Source: IMCC45349 sp047219225 (GTDB lineage: Bacteria > Bacteroidota > Bacteroidia > Flavobacteriales > Flavobacteriaceae). Taken from it: a stretch of 64,000 bases of DNA. Shown here one piece after another: positions 1-9,400 of the stretch. Numbering within the stretch: the first letter of the stretch is position 1; each line of letters starts with the position of its first letter. The DNA lies in NCBI RefSeq assembly GCF_047219225.1, contig NZ_CP178208.1, positions 434,001 to 498,000 on the forward strand, written 5' to 3'. A program made the position numbers and the translations under genes. The notes under the pieces are model-generated. The model saw nothing but the letters and a program-made list of their open reading frames with translations, did not search any database and had not been told where the DNA came from.

Positions 1-474
1 AGTGATAAATCGTCAGCAATGTCTTCATTTGGATCGCAATTTTTCTGGATGATTACTATTGCAACTATTCTAGGTATTGTTCTTTCATTTACTAAATTCA
101 AAAAATATGAAGGTGCAGGTGCTAGTAAAATTGGAAGTGTATTTATTTACATATTAGTAGCTTCTATAGGCATGAAAATGGATTTAACAAAGATTGCTGA
201 AAACCCTGGATTAATTGTTGTTGGTCTAGTTTGGATGGCTATTCATGTCGGACTTCTATTTTTAATTGCTAAACTAATTAAAGCACCTTACTTTTTCCTT
301 GCAGTTGGAAGTAAAGCAAATATTGGCGGAGCAGCCTCGGCTCCTGTTGTAGCAGCGGCTTTCCACCCATCGTTAGCAACTGTAGGTGTATTATTAGCTG
401 TGTTTGGATACGTAGTTGGAACTTATGGAGCCATGATGTGTGCAGAATTAATGAAAATTGCTGCTGCGGGCTAG
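1..474 (+). CDS. DUF819 family membrane protein, C-terminal part (truncated by window edge)
   Basis: The reading frame is open from base 1, so this is the C-terminal 157 residues of a longer protein; the first in-window ATG at 19 is internal. Hydrophobic segments alternate with short loops (about five membrane spans). The glycine/alanine-rich stretch GSKANIGGAASAPVVAAAF and the end motif VGTYGAM are typical of the DUF819 (YjcL-like) family of predicted multi-pass permeases, which are usually around 400 residues. The substrate of the family is unknown. The gene is followed after 46 bases by a lipoprotein gene on the same strand. Confidence 0.75.
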   Translation, partial: SDKSSAMSSFGSQFFWMITIATILGIVLSFTKFKKYEGAGASKIGSVFIYILVASIGMKMDLTKIAENPGLIVVGLVWMAIHVGLLFLIAKLIKAPYFFLAVGSKANIGGAASAPVVAAAFHPSLATVGVLLAVFGYVVGTYGAMMCAELMKIAAAG

Positions 475-520
475 TAAATAATTAATAATTATAACATATT
501 TGCATTTCAAATTTTATAGA

Positions 521-1213
521 ATGAAAAAAGCATTATTTGCATTAGCACTTGTACTAGTTATCGCTTGTGGAAAAGAACAGTCTAGTTTAACTGTAACTGG
601 TAATATTAAGGATTTAAAGAAAGGAACTATCTATCTTCATAAAATTCAAGATACAGCTCTTATTACTATCGATTCAACAGTAATTAATGGTGATTCTAAT
701 TTTAATTTACAGTTTGATTTACAAGAACCAGAAGTTTTATTTTTAAGTTTAGATGATAATAGTAATAGAGCAAACAGCATTGCTTTTTTTGCCGATAAAG
801 GTGTAACAGATATTAAAACATCTTTAAAACGTTTTGCTTATGATGCTGTTATTACTGGATCTGAACAACAGAAAAAGTTAGAAGAGTTTGACAAAGGTTT
901 AGAGAGTTATAAAAACCAAAATCTAGAATCTATTAAAGCTAAATTCTTAGCTGAAAAAAGTGGAGACACTGTAGAAATAAGTAAAGCAAATAAAGTTGCA
1001 AATAGCTTATTAAGACGTAAGTATTTATATGCAATTAATTTTGCTATTAATAATAAAGATAGTGAAGTAGCACCATACATTGCACTATCTGAAGTTTACG
1101 ATGCTAACCCTAAATTTCTAGATACAATTTACAAATCGTTACCTAAAAATATAGCTGATTCTAAATATGGAGTTGAATTAAAAAAATATTTAGAAAAAGT
1201 AAAAACTCAATAA
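521..1213 (+). CDS. DUF4369 domain lipoprotein
   Basis: The start was placed at ATG 521 because it begins a classic lipoprotein signal (MKKALF..., lipobox LVIAC with the cysteine near residue 16). An upstream in-frame TTG at 500 would add seven residues in front of the signal and falls in a TATTTG-like promoter -7 sequence. After the signal, residues about 25-110 (GNIKDLKKGTIYLHKI...DSTVINGDSNF) match the DUF4369 domain, which in Bacteroidota often precedes a thioredoxin-like AhpC/TSA domain. Here the C-terminal half is helical and charged with no CxxC motif, so no redox role is visible. It is predicted to be a periplasm-facing lipoprotein. Confidence 0.75.
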   Translation: MKKALFALALVLVIACGKEQSSLTVTGNIKDLKKGTIYLHKIQDTALITIDSTVINGDSNFNLQFDLQEPEVLFLSLDDNSNRANSIAFFADKGVTDIKTSLKRFAYDAVITGSEQQKKLEEFDKGLESYKNQNLESIKAKFLAEKSGDTVEISKANKVANSLLRRKYLYAINFAINNKDSEVAPYIALSEVYDANPKFLDTIYKSLPKNIADSKYGVELKKYLEKVKTQ

Positions 1214-1224
1214 CAACAAAACAT

Positions 1225-1256
1225 AAAAAAACTCGCTAATAATTAGCGAGTTTTTT
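1225..1256. terminator. Bidirectional intrinsic terminator
   Basis: The stem ACTCGCTA/TAGCGAGT with a five-base loop is flanked by an A-run on the left and a T-run on the right. It lies between the converging DUF4369 gene and the small minus-strand gene and can serve both. Confidence 0.85.
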
Positions 1257-1261
1257 ATTTC

Positions 1262-1528
1262 TTAAAGTTTGTTTATTTTTTCAATAAGTGCTCTACCTTT
1301 ATCTTCAAGCTCTTTACCTATTGCTTTAAAATGTGCTTTTTTGTTTTCAACACTTCGGTCGTTAACTTTTACTATCAGCTCATCAAAAGTAACAATAGCT
1401 TCATCAATAATAGCTTCACTCTTTGTTGTGTCTTTATCTGTGTTTGCATATTCCCAGATGTACACTGCTTCAATAATATCACCTAAAACATAGTTAATGT
1501 CTTTTTTTAGGTTTCTTACATTTGCCAT
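1262..1528 (-). CDS. Small conserved flavobacterial protein, unknown function
   Basis: This gene encodes 88 residues, mostly predicted alpha-helical and highly charged (N-terminal MANVRNLKKDINYVLGDIIE), with no signal peptide or membrane segment and therefore probably cytosolic. It is the last gene of a minus-strand group idi-queD-manA and starts 36 bases after the manA stop. I recognise the type as a hypothetical protein recurring in Flavobacteriia but know no function. It is a credible gene because its frame is intact, its start is clean and it ends 6 bases from a strong terminator. The overlapping plus-strand frame is a shadow. Confidence 0.65.
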   Translation of the reverse strand: MANVRNLKKDINYVLGDIIEAVYIWEYANTDKDTTKSEAIIDEAIVTFDELIVKVNDRSVENKKAHFKAIGKELEDKGRALIEKINKL

Positions 1529-1564
1529 AATTCTAATAATTTATTTGATGCAAAATTACACAAT

Positions 1565-2536
1565 TTAAACGTAAACCTCTAAAAGTTTTGCATTGTTTGC
1601 ACTTATGTTATAATCTTTTATAATTGCTGGAATTAAAATGGTTTCACCCTTTGCTAAAGTTTCTTCATGTCCATTAGCTCTTACAACAGCATTTCCTTCT
1701 ACACACATATAAATAATAAATGAATCTTTATCATTATGTCGCTCAACAATACCACTTACTGGTAAAAAGCTAGTTTTAAAATATTGACAAATTACCATTT
1801 CATTGGACCTATTCATCTCTTTGGAATAAGTCTTTCTAAAATCATTTGGCATATCAAAATCTATAGCATCAATTGCTAAGTCATTATGAAGCTCTCTTTC
1901 ACTACCTTGGTCATCTACCCTATCCCAATCATAAACACGATAAGTTATATCACTTGTTTGTTGTATTTCAGCTAACATCACTCCAGCACCAATAGCATGT
2001 ACTCTGCCTACTTCAATAAAATACACGTCACCTTCTTTTACATTGTCGAAATTTAAAATTTCTGTAAGTGTTTTATCCTCTAAATGTTTTAAATACGTTT
2101 CTTTATTTACTTCTTGATTAAACCCGACAATAATGTTGGCATCATCATCAACTTGCATGACATACCACATTTCTGTTTTACCAAACGAATTATGACGTAT
2201 TTTAGCTAGTTCATCGTTTGGATGTAATTGGATTGATAAATCTTCTTTAGCATCTATAAATTTTATAAGTAAAGGAAATGTTGCTCCAAACTGTTTATAG
2301 TTATGTGTTCCTAATAAATCTGATTTATAAGTTTTTAATAAATCCTGTAAAGTTGTACCTAAAAGTTTTCCATTGCTTACCACAGAAGTATCTCCATCTA
2401 CATCACTAATCTCCCAACTCTCACCAATATTAGGCAGATTTCCATTTTTATTAAGTATGTGGTTTAGTTTTTGTCCTCCCCAAATTTTATCTTTTAATAT
2501 TGGCTTGAACTTTAATGGGTACAATTCTTCATTCAT
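1565..2536 (-). CDS. manA: Mannose-6-phosphate isomerase, class I
   Basis: This enzyme interconverts mannose-6-phosphate and fructose-6-phosphate in the cytoplasm, feeding GDP-mannose and glycan synthesis. The 323-residue protein shows the type I cupin signatures: IKFIDAKEDLSIQLHPND with zinc ligands Gln103 and His105, Glu122 in GKTEMWYV, and EVGRVHAIGAG with His180, followed by TYRVYDW with an active-site arginine. The length fits the short bacterial/Bacillus-like class. The gene lies 3 bases downstream of queD in the same operon, a juxtaposition that does not suggest a shared pathway. Confidence 0.92.
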   Translation of the reverse strand: MNEELYPLKFKPILKDKIWGGQKLNHILNKNGNLPNIGESWEISDVDGDTSVVSNGKLLGTTLQDLLKTYKSDLLGTHNYKQFGATFPLLIKFIDAKEDLSIQLHPNDELAKIRHNSFGKTEMWYVMQVDDDANIIVGFNQEVNKETYLKHLEDKTLTEILNFDNVKEGDVYFIEVGRVHAIGAGVMLAEIQQTSDITYRVYDWDRVDDQGSERELHNDLAIDAIDFDMPNDFRKTYSKEMNRSNEMVICQYFKTSFLPVSGIVERHNDKDSFIIYMCVEGNAVVRANGHEETLAKGETILIPAIIKDYNISANNAKLLEVYV

Positions 2537-2539
2537 ATA

Positions 2540-2950
2540 CTATTCTCCTGCATAAGTTACAAAGTTTCGAGGTGTTTCATAAAGTGTTACCTCTAAATCT
2601 AAATTTGAAGCTAATCTAGGCTTTATTTTGTTATAAATAACAACTACAATATTTTCGGCAGTTGGATTAAGATTTTTAAATTCTGGCACATCTAAATTTA
2701 AATTTTTATGATCTAAGGTATCTTCAACTTCTGTCTTAATAATTGCTTTTAGCACTTTCATATCAATTACATAACCAGTTTCTTGGTCGATTTCTCCAGT
2801 AACACTTACAATTAATTCATAATTATGACCATGATAATTGGGGTTATTACACTTTCCGAAAACTTCATTGTTCTTTTCATCGCTCCAATCCTTTCTATAC
2901 AATCGATGTGCAGCGTTAAAATGAGCGCGCCTACTTACTGTTACTTTCAT
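2540..2950 (-). CDS. queD: 6-carboxytetrahydropterin synthase (QueD/PTPS family)
   Basis: The family converts 7,8-dihydroneopterin triphosphate to 6-carboxy-5,6,7,8-tetrahydropterin for queuosine and other 7-deazapurines. The 136-residue protein has the zinc histidines (AHFNAAHRL, His15; NYHGHNY, His40 and His42), the catalytic Cys34 in GKCNNPNYHGH, the DHKNLN segment, and a PTAENI segment with the Glu that binds the pterin. The first 20 bases overlap the 3' end of idi, implying translational coupling. A 6-pyruvoyl-tetrahydropterin synthase activity cannot be excluded from sequence alone, but the CxxxxxHGH form favours QueD. Confidence 0.88.
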   Translation of the reverse strand: MKVTVSRRAHFNAAHRLYRKDWSDEKNNEVFGKCNNPNYHGHNYELIVSVTGEIDQETGYVIDMKVLKAIIKTEVEDTLDHKNLNLDVPEFKNLNPTAENIVVVIYNKIKPRLASNLDLEVTLYETPRNFVTYAGE

Positions 2951-3470
2951 GAGATATGTTTAAATATTCATAGAATTTATCAAAAATAATTTTAAACCAC
3001 TCAGTATATAGTTCTGGATGCAAAGCAATATCTACCTTTACCTCTTCTAGAGGCATCCATTTCCAATCTGCTACTTCTTCTTTATTAATAATGGGACTTT
3101 CGTTATAATGACCTACCATTACATGATCATATTCATGCTCAGTCAAACCATTATCAAAAGGTGCTTTATAAATAAACGATGTTGTTTCCTTAAGTTCAGT
3201 AACAAAACCCATTTCTTCTTGTAAACGTCTTTTCCCTGCTGCTAGATTGCTTTCACCATCTCTTTGATGACTACAACAAGTATTAGTCCATAATCCTGGA
3301 GAATGGTATTTTTCTAGAGCACGTTGTTGTAACATTAACTCGTTTTTATCATTAAATACAAAAACTGAAAATGCTCTATGTAATAATGCTTTTTCATGAG
3401 CTTCCATTTTTGGCATCAATCCAATTTGCTCATCGTTTTCGTTTACAAGAATTACTTTTTCTTCTTCCAT
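2931..3470 (-). CDS. idi: Isopentenyl-diphosphate delta-isomerase, type 1
   Basis: This Nudix-fold enzyme interconverts isopentenyl and dimethylallyl diphosphate for isoprenoid synthesis in the cytosol. With the start at ATG 3470 the protein has 179 residues. The farther upstream frame start at 3512 would overlap the terminator of the neighbouring locus and add a hydrophobic non-family extension. Active-site Cys65 is in WTNTCCSHQR, the Nudix-like helix is RRLQEEMG (about 81-88), and the metal/catalytic acidic motif is EHEYDHV (about 112-118). It is first in the idi-queD-manA group and overlaps queD by 20 bases. Confidence 0.92.
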   Translation of the reverse strand: MEEEKVILVNENDEQIGLMPKMEAHEKALLHRAFSVFVFNDKNELMLQQRALEKYHSPGLWTNTCCSHQRDGESNLAAGKRRLQEEMGFVTELKETTSFIYKAPFDNGLTEHEYDHVMVGHYNESPIINKEEVADWKWMPLEEVKVDIALHPELYTEWFKIIFDKFYEYLNISHESNSK

Positions 3471-3513
3471 GATGTAAAAATACCAACAATATTTTAAAAT
3501 TACTACATACAAA

Positions 3514-3542
3514 AAAAGGCTACCTTAAAAAAGTAGCCTTTT
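3514..3542 (-). terminator. Intrinsic terminator of the surface-protein operon
   Basis: A 10-bp stem AAAAGGCTAC/GTAGCCTTTT with a nine-base loop lies 20 bases after the OmpA-family stop codon. On the minus strand it is followed by a T-run. It separates the giant-protein operon from idi. Confidence 0.85.
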
Positions 3543-3561
3543 AACTTATGTTTATAATTTA

Positions 3562-5499
3562 CTATTCCATTGAAATAATAATAAAATCACTTCTTCTGTT
3601 TAGTTGGTGTTCTTCTTCTGAACATTTTACACCATCAGAACATTTATTTACCAATTCTCTTTCACCATAACCTTTACCTGTCAATCTTGAAGCGTCAATA
3701 CCTCCTACTTTAACAATATAATTGATAGTAGATTTATTTCTTCTAGATGACAATGCATCGTTATAAGATGTGGTTGCTCTACTATCTGTATGTGATTTAA
3801 TATCTATCTTCATATTAGGATATTGCTTTAATACAGCGATTACTTTTTGTAATTCTATCTCAGCATCTGGTCTAATATTAGATTTATCAAAATCAAAATA
3901 GATAGGATTTAAATTAAGTGCATCTCTTAGGTTAGTTCCTTCTTTAATTGCAACTTTATCAGTTTCAATTACTAATGGCATACTAACTTTTTCCTTTCTA
4001 TTATCTGTAGTAGCTACTCTTTCTTCAGAAGTTGAATAATCATCTTTTTCAACTCTTACTAAGTACTCTTTTTCACAGTTTAAATCATTAAATGTATAAG
4101 CACCATTTTCTCCAACTATCATTTCACTAATTTGAGTTCCAGCTTCATCAAACAACCTCACTTTAGCTCCAGATACAATATTATTATCTTGATCTTTTAC
4201 CACACCATCCATTACTTGTTTACATTCTGGAATTTTAAAGGTATAAATATCATCATCTCCTTTTCCTCCATCTCTATTAGAAGTAAAGAAACCTTCTTTA
4301 ATGACTAAGTTTTCGTAATAACCAAAATCATCTTTTGAACTGTTAATTGGTTTTCCAACATTCTCGACCACAAAAGGCTCATGGTTTTTAAACTTATTTT
4401 CAAAATCTCTAATAATATAAACATCAAGTCCACCAAGCCCTGTTAAACCGTTTGAAGAGAAATATAAATCTCCTTTAGAGTTTACAAACGGAAACGTTTC
4501 TTGTCCCTCAGTATTAACTAATGTCCCTAAATTTTTAGGTGTTCCTAAAGTACCATCAGAATTTATGTCTACTACATAGATATCAGAATTTCCATGAGTA
4601 CCTTCCATATCTGATGCGAAATAAAGTTTAGTACCATCTAAATTTACTGTTGGATGTGCTACACTATAGTTTTCACTATTAAAATGTACTGGTTTAATAT
4701 TTACCCAATTATCATTACTATCTAGTTCTGCTCTATATAAATGTAAACGATTAACACCAGCTTCATCTCTTTTTAGTTTTCTTTTAAAGAAGTTATTTCT
4801 TGTGAAATACATCACATCTTCATTTGGAGAAAATGCAACTGTTGATTCATGAAGCTTAGTATTAATAGCATCGTCAAAAAGAACAGGGTTAGAGTAAGAA
4901 TCTTCATGCTTCTCAGCAGCATATAAATCTAAAAATGATTGATCATTCCATTTATATACTTTTCCTTTACCTCTTGAAGAAGAAAATATTAATTGGTTTT
5001 TAAACTGAGTTGCTCCAAAATCTGATTTATCAGAATTAATAGACATATTTTCAACCTCAAAAGTTTCACTTAACTTTTCAATACTTGATAAATAATCTTT
5101 CTTTGAAGCAAATGATTTAGCGCGTAAATCTCCATCTTTAGAATCTACAAACTTCTGCATCCATTTATCAGACTCATTATAATTTTCGATAGATTTCAAC
5201 GCTTGAGCATATCTATAATAATATTCAGAATCAACTTCTTCATTCAAAGCCATTAACTCTCCATACCATTTTGCAGCCTCTTCCATTTTATTATTGAAAT
5301 AGAATGAGTTTCCTAACTTTTGAAATAAATCTACCGACTTATAACCCTTATTTGCAACATCTAATAAAATTTCACTTGTTTTTACATACGAAAACTTATC
5401 GTAATCTTTTGTTGCTTTACGAATTGCTCCTTTTTGTGAAAAACCAGCTAAGGTAATTACTAAAGCAAATGCTAATATTATATATTTTTTAATTATCAT
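3562..5499 (-). CDS. OmpA-family outer-membrane protein with PD40-like and carboxypeptidase-regulatory domains
   Basis: Visible order in 645 residues: a signal peptide (first about 21 residues, ending AGFSQ); TPR-like helical repeats (about 25-130); a WD40/PD40-like beta-propeller region (about 165-425, with repeated IYVVDIN and DVYII blades and DD-IYTF); a carboxypeptidase-regulatory-like beta-sandwich (about 430-510); and a C-terminal OmpA peptidoglycan-binding domain (about 530-645, IYFDFDKSNIRPDAE and SHTDSRATTSYN). This architecture is common beside PorP/SprF genes in Flavobacteria and resembles the T9SS partner PorE/SprE-type anchors. It is likely a periplasmic or outer-membrane anchor for the neighbouring T9SS surface protein. 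It starts 10 bases after the sprF-like stop, in one operon. Confidence 0.88.
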   Translation of the reverse strand: MIIKKYIILAFALVITLAGFSQKGAIRKATKDYDKFSYVKTSEILLDVANKGYKSVDLFQKLGNSFYFNNKMEEAAKWYGELMALNEEVDSEYYYRYAQALKSIENYNESDKWMQKFVDSKDGDLRAKSFASKKDYLSSIEKLSETFEVENMSINSDKSDFGATQFKNQLIFSSSRGKGKVYKWNDQSFLDLYAAEKHEDSYSNPVLFDDAINTKLHESTVAFSPNEDVMYFTRNNFFKRKLKRDEAGVNRLHLYRAELDSNDNWVNIKPVHFNSENYSVAHPTVNLDGTKLYFASDMEGTHGNSDIYVVDINSDGTLGTPKNLGTLVNTEGQETFPFVNSKGDLYFSSNGLTGLGGLDVYIIRDFENKFKNHEPFVVENVGKPINSSKDDFGYYENLVIKEGFFTSNRDGGKGDDDIYTFKIPECKQVMDGVVKDQDNNIVSGAKVRLFDEAGTQISEMIVGENGAYTFNDLNCEKEYLVRVEKDDYSTSEERVATTDNRKEKVSMPLVIETDKVAIKEGTNLRDALNLNPIYFDFDKSNIRPDAEIELQKVIAVLKQYPNMKIDIKSHTDSRATTSYNDALSSRRNKSTINYIVKVGGIDASRLTGKGYGERELVNKCSDGVKCSEEEHQLNRRSDFIIISME

Positions 5500-5509
5500 A
5501 ATTTAACTT

Positions 5510-6439
5510 TTAGAAGAATCTTGGTGATAATATTTTACCTAATTGTTGTAATTCAAATCTTAACATGATCTCATGCGAACCACTGTTATAGTTATTTAAA
5601 TTGGTAGTTGTATAATCATACGCATAACCAATATAAACACTATCACTTACTTGGAAACCTGCTAATCCACTAAAAGAATCATCCCATCTATAGCCTAGAC
5701 CTAGAGTGAATTTTTCATTAATTAATGCATTGGCAGAAATATCAGCAATAATTGGTGCTCCAGAAACTGCCTTTACTAAAAAAGCAGGCTTTAACTTAAC
5801 CGAATCACTTACATCAAACACATATCCACCAATAAGGTAAAAGTGCATTCTTTCGGCAGCTACAGACTCTTCGAAATCGTCATAATGCTTAGTAGTTATA
5901 AAATTTGGAACCGACAATCCTAAATACCATTTATCAGAATGCAAATACATACCTGCTCCAATAGTTGGTGAAAATAAACTTACATCTTCACTAAAAGCAG
6001 AGTCTGGATTTTGGTAAAGACCTTCACTCCAATCAGTATTTAATAAATGAAATCCTCCTTTTAGTCCAAAAGATAATTTAGTAATCCCTAACTCATCTAT
6101 TGGAATAGTATATGAAAAATTAGCATCTACATAAGTTTCGCTTGCTGGTCCTAACTTATCGTTAACAACAGATAAACCTAAACCAATTCTTTCATTTCGT
6201 AAAGGGGAATGGATGCCTAAACTTTGTGTTTTAGGCGCTCCATCTAATCCTACCCATTGCGTTCTATGTAAACCTGTAATACTTAACACATCTCTTTGAC
6301 CTGCATATCCAGGATTTACTGTCATAGTATTATACATATATTGAGTATACTGAGGATCTTGCTGAGCAAAACTCTCATTAATCATTAGTGTGAACACTAA
6401 TAATATTAACCCTTTTAATAATGATGATTTTTGTATCAT
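5510..6439 (-). CDS. PorP/SprF family type IX secretion outer-membrane protein
   Basis: This 309-residue protein has a cleavable signal (ending INESFAQQ) and the family-defining start of the mature chain DPQYTQYMYNTMTVNPGYAG. The rest is a beta-barrel-like alternation of aromatic and glycine residues ending in Phe (SPRFF), typical of outer-membrane barrels. In Flavobacterium johnsoniae, SprF is needed for surface delivery of the gliding adhesin SprB, which carries a type B sorting domain. Here the gene sits 32 bases downstream of a giant protein with that same domain type, so it is probably that protein's dedicated partner. Confidence 0.9.
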   Translation of the reverse strand: MIQKSSLLKGLILLVFTLMINESFAQQDPQYTQYMYNTMTVNPGYAGQRDVLSITGLHRTQWVGLDGAPKTQSLGIHSPLRNERIGLGLSVVNDKLGPASETYVDANFSYTIPIDELGITKLSFGLKGGFHLLNTDWSEGLYQNPDSAFSEDVSLFSPTIGAGMYLHSDKWYLGLSVPNFITTKHYDDFEESVAAERMHFYLIGGYVFDVSDSVKLKPAFLVKAVSGAPIIADISANALINEKFTLGLGYRWDDSFSGLAGFQVSDSVYIGYAYDYTTTNLNNYNSGSHEIMLRFELQQLGKILSPRFF

Positions 6440-6471
6440 TTTATTTTGTTTTATATAATCTAATTATCTTT

Positions 6472-9400
6472 TTATCTGTTTATGTATATCCAACCTGTTT
6501 TAGGCTTAGTTCCATCTCCAAGGTTAAGTATATAATAATATGTACCTACTGGTAAATCCTCAGAACCATTATATACAGATCTTCCGTTTGATGTACCATT
6601 CCAGTCATTGTTATAACCTCTCTTCTCATAAACAATATTTCCCCATCTATTATAAACCTCTAACTTGTTATTAGGATAGTTATGGATACAATTGATTACT
6701 AAGAATTCATTTACTCCATCTCCATTTGGAGAGAACTCATTAAACATCATTAAACACCCTAGTTCAGTTACTGTTTCATCATCTTCTGTATTACCATCAA
6801 AATCATCTCCATTATCACTAGTATCTTCTACTATGTCTTGGTTTGGAGCTATAGCACTAGCTATTACACTGTTTATTACACCTCCAGCATTAATTGCTTG
6901 TTGCGTAATTTCGAAAGTTGCATAATATGTTCCTATCTCTCCTACTAATAATGTTCCTTCAATACTTCCTAGGTCTGCACTATCAAATGTTGGTTCTTGA
7001 GTTAATGTATATACAACTCCATTAACATCTGTGAATAAATCCACTAAGGTTACATTAGTTAAAGTTACATTTCCAATATTCTCTACTGTAATTGTATAGG
7101 TAATTACATCACCCAATTCATTACCAAACATATCTGCCATTTTTGTTACTTCAATTGCTGCAGTACAATCTGCAGTTGCAGTAACTGTTCCTGTAATACT
7201 ACTTGGGATATATGAGCAAGAATCTAATGGATCTGTTCCGTCTGTTACTTCTGTCTCATTTGTTACTCCATCTCCATCACAATCTGCATTGTTCCATGCT
7301 GTGTCTGGTGTTACTGTTTGACTTGCTAATACAAAATCACAGTTATCTAATGGATCTGTTCCGTCTGTTACTTCTGTCTCATTCGTTACTCCATCTCCAT
7401 CACAATCTGCATTGTTCCATGCTGTGTCTGGTGTTACTGTTTGACTTGCTAATACAAAATCACAGTTATCTAATGGATCTGTTCCGTCTGTTACTTCTGT
7501 CTCATTTGTTACTCCATCTCCATCACAATCTGCATTGTTCCATGCTGTGTCTGGTGTTACTGTTTGACTTGCTAATACAAAATCACAGTTATCTAATGGA
7601 TCTGTTCCGTCTGTTACTTCTGTCTCATTCGTTACTCCATCTCCATCACAATCTGCATTGTTCCATGCTGTGTCTGGTGTTACTGTTTGACTTGCTAATA
7701 CAAAATCACAGTTATCTAATGGATCTGTTCCGTCTGTTACTTCTGTCTCATTTGTTACTCCATCTCCATCACAATCTGCATTGTTCCATGCTGTGTCTGG
7801 TGTTACTGTTTGACTTGCTAATACAAAATCACAGTTATCTAATGGATCTGTTCCGTCTGTTACTTCTGTCTCATTCGTTACTCCATCTCCATCACAATCT
7901 GCATTGTTCCATGCTGTGTCTGGTGTTACTGTTTGACTTGCTAATACAAAATCACAGTTATCTAATGGATCTGTTCCGTCTGTTACTTCTGTCTCATTTG
8001 TTACTCCATCTCCATCACAATCTGCATTGTTCCATGCTGTGTCTGGTGTTACTGTTTGACTTGCTAATACAAAATCACAGTTATCTAATGGATCTGTTCC
8101 GTCTGTTACTTCTGTCTCATTTGTTACTCCATCTCCATCACAATCTGCATTGTTCCATGCTGTGTCTGGTGTTACTGTTTGACTTGCTAATACAAAATCA
8201 CAGTTATCTAATGGATCTGTTCCGTCTGTTACTTCTGTCTCATTCGTTACTCCATCTCCATCACAATCTGCATTGTTCCATGCTGTGTCTGGTGTTACTG
8301 TTTGACTTGCTAATACAAAATCACAGTTATCTAATGGATCTGTTCCGTCTGTTACTTCTGTCTCATTTGTTACTCCATCTCCATCACAATCTGCATTGTT
8401 CCATGCTGTGTCTGGTGTTACTGTTTGACTTGCTAATACAAAATCACAGTTATCTAATGGATCTGTTCCGTCTGTTACTTCTGTCTCATTTGTTACTCCA
8501 TCTCCATCACAATCTGCATTGTTCCATGCTGTGTCTGGTGTTACTGTTTGACTTGCTAATACAAAATCACAGTTATCTAATGGATCTGTTCCGTCTGTTA
8601 CTTCTGTCTCATTTGTTACTCCATCTCCATCACAATCTGCATTGTTCCATGCTGTGTCTGGTGTTACTGTTTGACTTGCTAATACAAAATCACAGTTATC
8701 TAATGGATCTGTTCCGTCTGTTACTTCTGTCTCATTCGTTACTCCATCTCCATCACAATCTGCATTGTTCCATGCTGTGTCTGGTGTTACTGTTTGACTT
8801 GCTAATACAAAATCACAGTTATCTAATGGATCTGTTCCGTCTGTTACTTCTGTCTCATTTGTTACTCCATCTCCATCACAATCTGCATTGTTCCATGCTG
8901 TGTCTGGTGTTACTGTTTGACTTGCTAATACAAAATCACAGTTATCTAATGGATCTGTTCCGTCTGTTACTTCTGTCTCATTTGTTACTCCATCTCCATC
9001 ACAATCTGCATTGTTCCATGCTGTGTCTGGTGCTACTGTTTGACTTGCTAATACAAAATCACAGTTATCTAATGGATCTGTTCCGTCTGTTACTTCTGTC
9101 TCATTCGTTACTCCATCTCCATCACAATCTGCATTGTTCCATGCTGTGTCTGGTGTTACTGTTTGACTTGCTAATACAAAATCACAGTTATCTAATGGAT
9201 CTGTTCCGTCTGTTACTTCTGTCTCATTCGTTACTCCATCTCCATCACAATCTGCATTGTTCCATGCTGTGTCTGGTGTTACTGTTTGACTTGCTAATAC
9301 AAAATCACAGTTATCTAATGGATCTGTTCCGTCTGTTACTTCTGTCTCATTCGTTACTCCATCTCCATCACAATCTGCATTGTTCCATGCTGTGTCTGGT